NCBI RefSeq assembly: GCF_016745235.1
Contig: NZ_JAELVM010000001.1
Span: 1,439,856-1,503,855 of the forward strand
DNA: 64,000 nucleotides
Source of the DNA: Chryseobacterium endalhagicum
GTDB lineage: Bacteria; Bacteroidota; Bacteroidia; Flavobacteriales; Weeksellaceae
Direction: 5' to 3'
Part shown: positions 60,760 to 64,000 of the stretch, one piece after another
Layout of the letters: each line of letters starts with the position of its first letter
Numbering within the stretch: the first letter of the stretch is position 1
Notes under the pieces: generated by a model
What the model saw: the letters and a program-made list of their open reading frames with translations, nothing else
The model's database searches: none
What the model was told of the DNA's origin: nothing
Made by a program: the position numbers and the translations under genes

Positions 60760-62745
60760 ATGACATTTCAAGAACAGATACAGCAGGGAATTCCCAATCA
60801 GCTGCCACAGCCTAAACCATACGAAACCAATATCAACCATGCCCCGAAGCGTAAAGAAATTTTAGGAGAAGAAGAGAAAAAGCTTGCCCTGAAAAATGCA
60901 CTGCGCTATTTCGAACCTCAGTTTCATGCGGAGCTGCTTCCTGAATTCAGGGAAGAACTGGAGAAATACGGGAGAATTTATATGTACCGTTTCCGTCCGG
61001 ATTATGAAATGAAGGCCAGAGGAATTGAAGAATATCCCGGAAAGTCTGAGCAGGCAAAAGCCATTATGCTGATGATCCAGAATAACCTGGATTATGCCGT
61101 AGCACAGCATCCTCACGAACTGATTACGTATGGAGGTAATGGAGCGGTATTCTCAAACTGGGCTCAGTATCTGTTAACGATGAAATATCTGTCTGAAATG
61201 ACGGACGAGCAGACTTTAACCATGTATTCAGGCCATCCGATGGGATTATTTCCTTCTCATAAAGATGCGCCGAGGGTAGTGGTAACCAACGGAATGATGA
61301 TCCCTAATTATTCCAAGCCGGATGACTGGGAGAAATTCAATGCCTTAGGCGTTACGCAATATGGGCAGATGACTGCGGGAAGTTATATGTATATTGGTCC
61401 GCAGGGAATTGTTCACGGGACAACGATCACCGTGCTGAATGCTTTCAGAAAAATCAAAAAAGAACCGAAAGGAGGACTTTTCGTAACTTCAGGATTGGGA
61501 GGAATGAGCGGTGCACAGCCAAAAGCCGGAAATATTGCAGGCTGCATCACGGTATGTGCTGAAGTGAATCCTAAGATCACCAAGATCCGTCACGATCAGA
61601 AATGGGTGAACGAGATTTATGAGAACATAGAGGAGCTGATCGATAGAGTAAGAAAAGCTCAGGAAAATAAAGAAACCGTTTCTCTGGCTTACCTTGGAAA
61701 TATTGTTGAGGTTTGGGAGAAATTTGACGAAAAAAACTTAACAATAGATATCGGATCAGATCAGACGTCGCTTCACAATCCGTGGGCGGGTGGCTATTAT
61801 CCTGCCGGACAGAGTTTTGAGGAATCAAACAGAATGATGGCTGAGGAGCCTGAATTATTCAAAGAAAAAGTTCAGGAAACGTTAAGAAGACACGCCGCAG
61901 CCATCAACAAACATACGCAGAAAGGAACCTATTTCTTCGACTACGGAAACGCCTTTTTACTGGAAGCTTCCAGAGCCGGAGCAGATGTCATGGCAGAAAA
62001 TCCAACCTTAGGAAGAGAATTTAAATATCCGAGCTATGTTCAGGATATTATGGGACCTATGTGCTTCGATTACGGTTTCGGGCCGTTCCGTTGGGTATGC
62101 GCGAGCGGAAAACCGGAAGATCTTCAAAAAACCGATGATATTGCATGTGCTGTATTGGAAGAAATGGTGAAAAACTCACCTGAAGAGATCCAACAGCAGA
62201 TGAAAGACAATATCCAGTGGATCAAAGGGGCTCAGGAAAATAAACTGGTCGTAGGTTCTCAGGCGAGAATCCTTTATGCCGATGCAGAGGGAAGAATGAA
62301 GATCGCTGAAGCCTTCAACAATGCCATTAAAAACGGAGAAATCGGACCTGTTGTGCTGGGAAGAGATCATCACGATGTTTCCGGTACGGATTCCCCTTAC
62401 AGAGAGACTTCCAATATCTACGACGGTTCAAGATTTACCGCAGATATGGCGATTCACAACGTCATTGGCGACAGTTTCCGTGGTGCCACCTGGGTTTCTA
62501 TCCACAACGGTGGTGGAGTAGGCTGGGGCGAAGTAATCAACGGAGGTTTCGGAATGCTGCTGGACGGAAGTGCAGAGGCCGACAGAAGATTAAAATCCAT
62601 GCTGTTCTGGGATGTGAACAACGGAATTTCCAGAAGAAGCTGGGCCAGAAATGAAGGCGCTGTTTTCGCTATTAAAAGAGCGATGGAAGCAGAACCGAAT
62701 TTGAAGGTGACGTTGCCGAATTTTGTGGATGAGGGGCTTTTTTAA
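60760..62745 (+). CDS. hutU: Urocanate hydratase (long form)
   Basis: Second step of histidine degradation: urocanate to 4-imidazolone-5-propionate, with bound NAD+. The 661-residue product has HELITYGGNGAVFSNWAQ, YSGHPMGLFPSHKDAPRVVVTNGMMIP, VTQYGQMTAGSYMYIGPQGIVHGTT, a Gly-rich NAD site (GLFVTSGLGGMSGAQPKAGNIAG), DQTSLHNPWAGGYYP, YPSYVQDIMGPMCFDYGFGPFRWVC (holding the Cys), and IHNVIGDSFRGATWVSIHNGGGVGWGEVINGGFG. It is about 100 residues longer than the 556-residue enzyme of Pseudomonas or Bacillus, as in a long subgroup. Start at 60760 (MTFQEQIQQGIP) is chosen over the TTG at 60742. No hutH, hutI or hutG is present. Confidence 0.95.
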   Translation: MTFQEQIQQGIPNQLPQPKPYETNINHAPKRKEILGEEEKKLALKNALRYFEPQFHAELLPEFREELEKYGRIYMYRFRPDYEMKARGIEEYPGKSEQAKAIMLMIQNNLDYAVAQHPHELITYGGNGAVFSNWAQYLLTMKYLSEMTDEQTLTMYSGHPMGLFPSHKDAPRVVVTNGMMIPNYSKPDDWEKFNALGVTQYGQMTAGSYMYIGPQGIVHGTTITVLNAFRKIKKEPKGGLFVTSGLGGMSGAQPKAGNIAGCITVCAEVNPKITKIRHDQKWVNEIYENIEELIDRVRKAQENKETVSLAYLGNIVEVWEKFDEKNLTIDIGSDQTSLHNPWAGGYYPAGQSFEESNRMMAEEPELFKEKVQETLRRHAAAINKHTQKGTYFFDYGNAFLLEASRAGADVMAENPTLGREFKYPSYVQDIMGPMCFDYGFGPFRWVCASGKPEDLQKTDDIACAVLEEMVKNSPEEIQQQMKDNIQWIKGAQENKLVVGSQARILYADAEGRMKIAEAFNNAIKNGEIGPVVLGRDHHDVSGTDSPYRETSNIYDGSRFTADMAIHNVIGDSFRGATWVSIHNGGGVGWGEVINGGFGMLLDGSAEADRRLKSMLFWDVNNGISRRSWARNEGAVFAIKRAMEAEPNLKVTLPNFVDEGLF

Positions 62746-62757
62746 AATAAAATTGAA

Positions 62758-63231
62758 TTGAAAACCAGAAATATAAAACTATTCCTATTCTTTTTAGGGA
62801 TAGTTTTGCTTTTATTAGTCGTGGGTTCCTTGCAACGCCAAAGATTTTCATTTGGTTTTGGTCCGGGAATACAGGATTTTACTAAAAGTTTGACAGGTCG
62901 CTATAATTTATACAGAAATTCCAGTCATATGATTTTTATCGCTCCTGAAGATGGATGGAGTGATGAAGATGCAATAATTCCTTCAAAAGTTATTAAAGTA
63001 AATACTTACGATGAATTTATTGTCGCAGAAAGACAGGGATTGAAAATGCGAAATCCAAAAGATAGTTTGGACGGATATGAAATTCCGGATAAAGATGTAA
63101 AGGATTACTGGATTCTTAACACAGATAAAAATTACGTACTTAAAAATTTGAGCAATTATGATTTTAAAAAGAAATTGGATTCTCTTAAAATTCCGGTTAA
63201 TATTAAATTAATTGATGTCTATGAATATTAA
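62758..63231 (+). CDS. Membrane-anchored protein of unknown function, TTG start
   Basis: A 157-residue protein that starts at TTG; it has a single N-terminal membrane helix (residues 8-24, LFLFFLGIVLLLLVVGS) and an extracytoplasmic part with IIPSKVIKVNTYDEFIVAERQG, EIPDKDVKDYWILNTDKNYVL and the ending KLIDVYE. The VIKVxxYDEFIVAxR...YWIL pattern vaguely recalls DUF3997-type proteins; I cannot confirm this. The block from here to the window end is more AT-rich than the genes before it. It starts 12 bases after hutU. Confidence 0.6.
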   Translation: MKTRNIKLFLFFLGIVLLLLVVGSLQRQRFSFGFGPGIQDFTKSLTGRYNLYRNSSHMIFIAPEDGWSDEDAIIPSKVIKVNTYDEFIVAERQGLKMRNPKDSLDGYEIPDKDVKDYWILNTDKNYVLKNLSNYDFKKKLDSLKIPVNIKLIDVYEY

Positions 63232-63248
63232 ATTCACTTTATAATATT

Positions 63249-63278
63249 GGAAAACCTGCTGTGGGGCAGGTTTTTTAT
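63249..63278. terminator. Bidirectional terminator
   Basis: AAAACCTGC / GCAGGTTTT stem with T runs on both strands; between the plus gene at 62758 and the minus gene at 63280. Confidence 0.82.
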
Positions 63279-63279
63279 T

Positions 63280-63690
63280 TTAGTCTTGTTTTTTATTCTT
63301 AAAAGTCTCAATTTTTTTTAGAATTTGATTTAATTTATATTGTCCATTTCCAATTTCTTCATGTTGCATGAATATGTTATTTTTGTCATACTTCATACCA
63401 TTATATTCTCGATTGTTTAGTTCATTGAATTGATTTTCTAATTCTAGAATTTTGCAATAAATATAATTCATGAATTCTTTTAGAAACTCAGATTTATTTC
63501 TAAATTTTATACTCTCTTTATTTGCGAAAATAATTAAGTGACTTTCTTTGTCAGTAATTATATCATTCAATGTCGAAAACTTATAAAATTCAATTGGGCT
63601 ATCTTTCAATTGTGCTTTAAATTTGATTCCGTACATTGAACTTATTTTTTCATAAATTTCTTTATGAAGTTTCTCATTTGTTAAAATCAT
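63280..63690 (-). CDS. Protein of unknown function, AT-rich gene
   Basis: A 136-residue hydrophilic protein (MILTNEKLHKEIYEKISSM, KDSPIEFYKFSTLNDIITDKES, HLIIFANKESIKFRNKSEFL) with a helical C-terminal half rich in Asn, Lys and Glu (KILELENQFNELNNREYN). No known family is recognised. The gene looks more AT-rich than the core genes in this window, which may mean it was acquired or evolves fast. It is convergent with the gene at 62758. Confidence 0.55.
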   Translation of the reverse strand: MILTNEKLHKEIYEKISSMYGIKFKAQLKDSPIEFYKFSTLNDIITDKESHLIIFANKESIKFRNKSEFLKEFMNYIYCKILELENQFNELNNREYNGMKYDKNNIFMQHEEIGNGQYKLNQILKKIETFKNKKQD

Positions 63691-63766
63691 GATGTGGATG
63701 AGTTTTTATTATTGATTGTGTTTAAAGTTACAAGCGTTTAACAATTTATAAATTTTTGTATAATTA

Positions 63767-64000
63767 TTATTTCAATTGTTTAACCCCAACACTTTTGCCC
63801 TCTACAAAAATTCTAAAATTATAGCCAGTTGAGTAGATTATAGCATCAGGTCTGTATGAATAATTATATTCATAATCATATTCATTTTGTTTCCAAATTT
63901 GTCCATTATCTAATTCAAAAATAGTGTCACCAGACCATCCATTAAAATCATTTATTATAGTTGCTTTAATTACATCATTAATTAACTCAACCTCAACAAA
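63767..64000 (-). CDS. Partial C-terminal end of an unknown protein
   Basis: The minus strand is open from the window edge to a TAA at 63767-63769, giving 77 residues: VELINDVIKATIINDFNGW, SGDTIFELDNGQIWKQNEYDYEY, YSYRPDAIIYSTGYNFRIFVEG, KSVGVKQLK. The pattern F-x-G-W-x-GDTIFxLxNGQIW, RPxAxIYSxGxxxxxxVEG is one I have seen in small uncharacterised bacterial proteins. The N-terminus lies beyond base 64000. It is missing from a simple ORF search that needs a start codon. Confidence 0.65.
   Translation of the reverse strand, partial: FVEVELINDVIKATIINDFNGWSGDTIFELDNGQIWKQNEYDYEYNYSYRPDAIIYSTGYNFRIFVEGKSVGVKQLK

Noticed and set aside
1..64000. tRNA or rRNA genes
   Set aside because: No cloverleaf with a TTCGAATC-like T loop and acceptor stem, and no rRNA stretch, could be found by eye; a covariance-model search would be decisive.
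1..64000. Prophage or insertion sequence
   Set aside because: No transposase, integrase or phage structural gene is present; the DUF1398 protein alone is not evidence of a phage.

Overview
The window looks like chromosome from a flavobacterium close to Chryseobacterium (Weeksellaceae, Bacteroidota). This rests on SusC/SusD transport genes, a type IX secretion (T9SS) type B C-terminal domain, promoter boxes of the Bacteroidota form TAnnTTTG (sometimes with TTTG or TTG about 20 bases upstream), a subclass A2 class A beta-lactamase of the CGA/CIA kind, and two tiny GG-leader peptides starting MKNLKKLSK, a style common in Chryseobacterium. The base composition looks moderately AT-rich throughout. 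I see no phage, insertion sequence, CRISPR array, rRNA or tRNA.

Layout. 1-2.4 kb: the 3' end of an alpha-2-macroglobulin gene followed by ecotin, two protease inhibitors side by side. 2.4-3.5 kb: non-coding DNA built from about 321-bp tandem repeats; inverted relatives lie at 53.7-54.4 kb and a degenerate piece at 17.3 kb. 3.6-7.1 kb: TolC / membrane-fusion lipoprotein / ABC-2 permease export operon. 7.5-17.3 kb: many small genes (DUF1569, VOC, SRPBCC, DUF1398, GNAT), a bestrophin-like channel, a CPA1 Na+/H+ antiporter and a glutaminyl-peptide cyclotransferase. 17.5-20.6 kb: deoxynucleoside kinase, ArsC/Spx-like protein, DUF493 and DUF4197.

20.9-30.1 kb is a polysaccharide utilisation locus: SusC, SusD, a GH144-type glucoamylase-family lipoprotein, a secreted serine esterase and a GH3 beta-glucosidase. 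The best guess at substrate is a beta-1,2-glucan (sophoro-oligosaccharides): SusC/SusD would bind and import oligosaccharides, the surface GH144-like enzyme would cut the polymer, and the GH3 enzyme would finish the oligomers. 30.2-31.9 kb holds two tandem paralogous secreted proteins with a GGDxDxHGC motif and a convergent pair of GG-leader Cys-rich peptides.

32-46 kb is mainly housekeeping: purB, a serine hydrolase with a fused glycogen-binding-like domain, purL, an orphan barstar-like protein, SGNH hydrolase, gamma-glutamylcyclotransferase, a DgkA-like kinase, dnaN and pheT. 45.9-46.8 kb is an array of about 205-bp units carrying the hairpin GGGCTTTAGCCC. 46.9-53.7 kb: META-domain lipoprotein, 3-hydroxyacyl-CoA dehydrogenase, class A beta-lactamase, GH5-CBM6 glycosidase, Gfo/Idh/MocA oxidoreductase and divergent pcm. 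54.4-62.7 kb: small acidic proteins, a D-2-hydroxyacid dehydrogenase, a 1399-residue T9SS repeat protein and urocanate hydratase. 62.7-64 kb: AT-rich unknown genes, the last running off the window.

The intergenic DNA is unusually structured. Besides the two large repeat families, degenerate low-complexity tandem repeats, purine-rich on the sense strand, often begin at or just after a stop codon. I could run no database search; family names come from recognising motifs and overall sequence.
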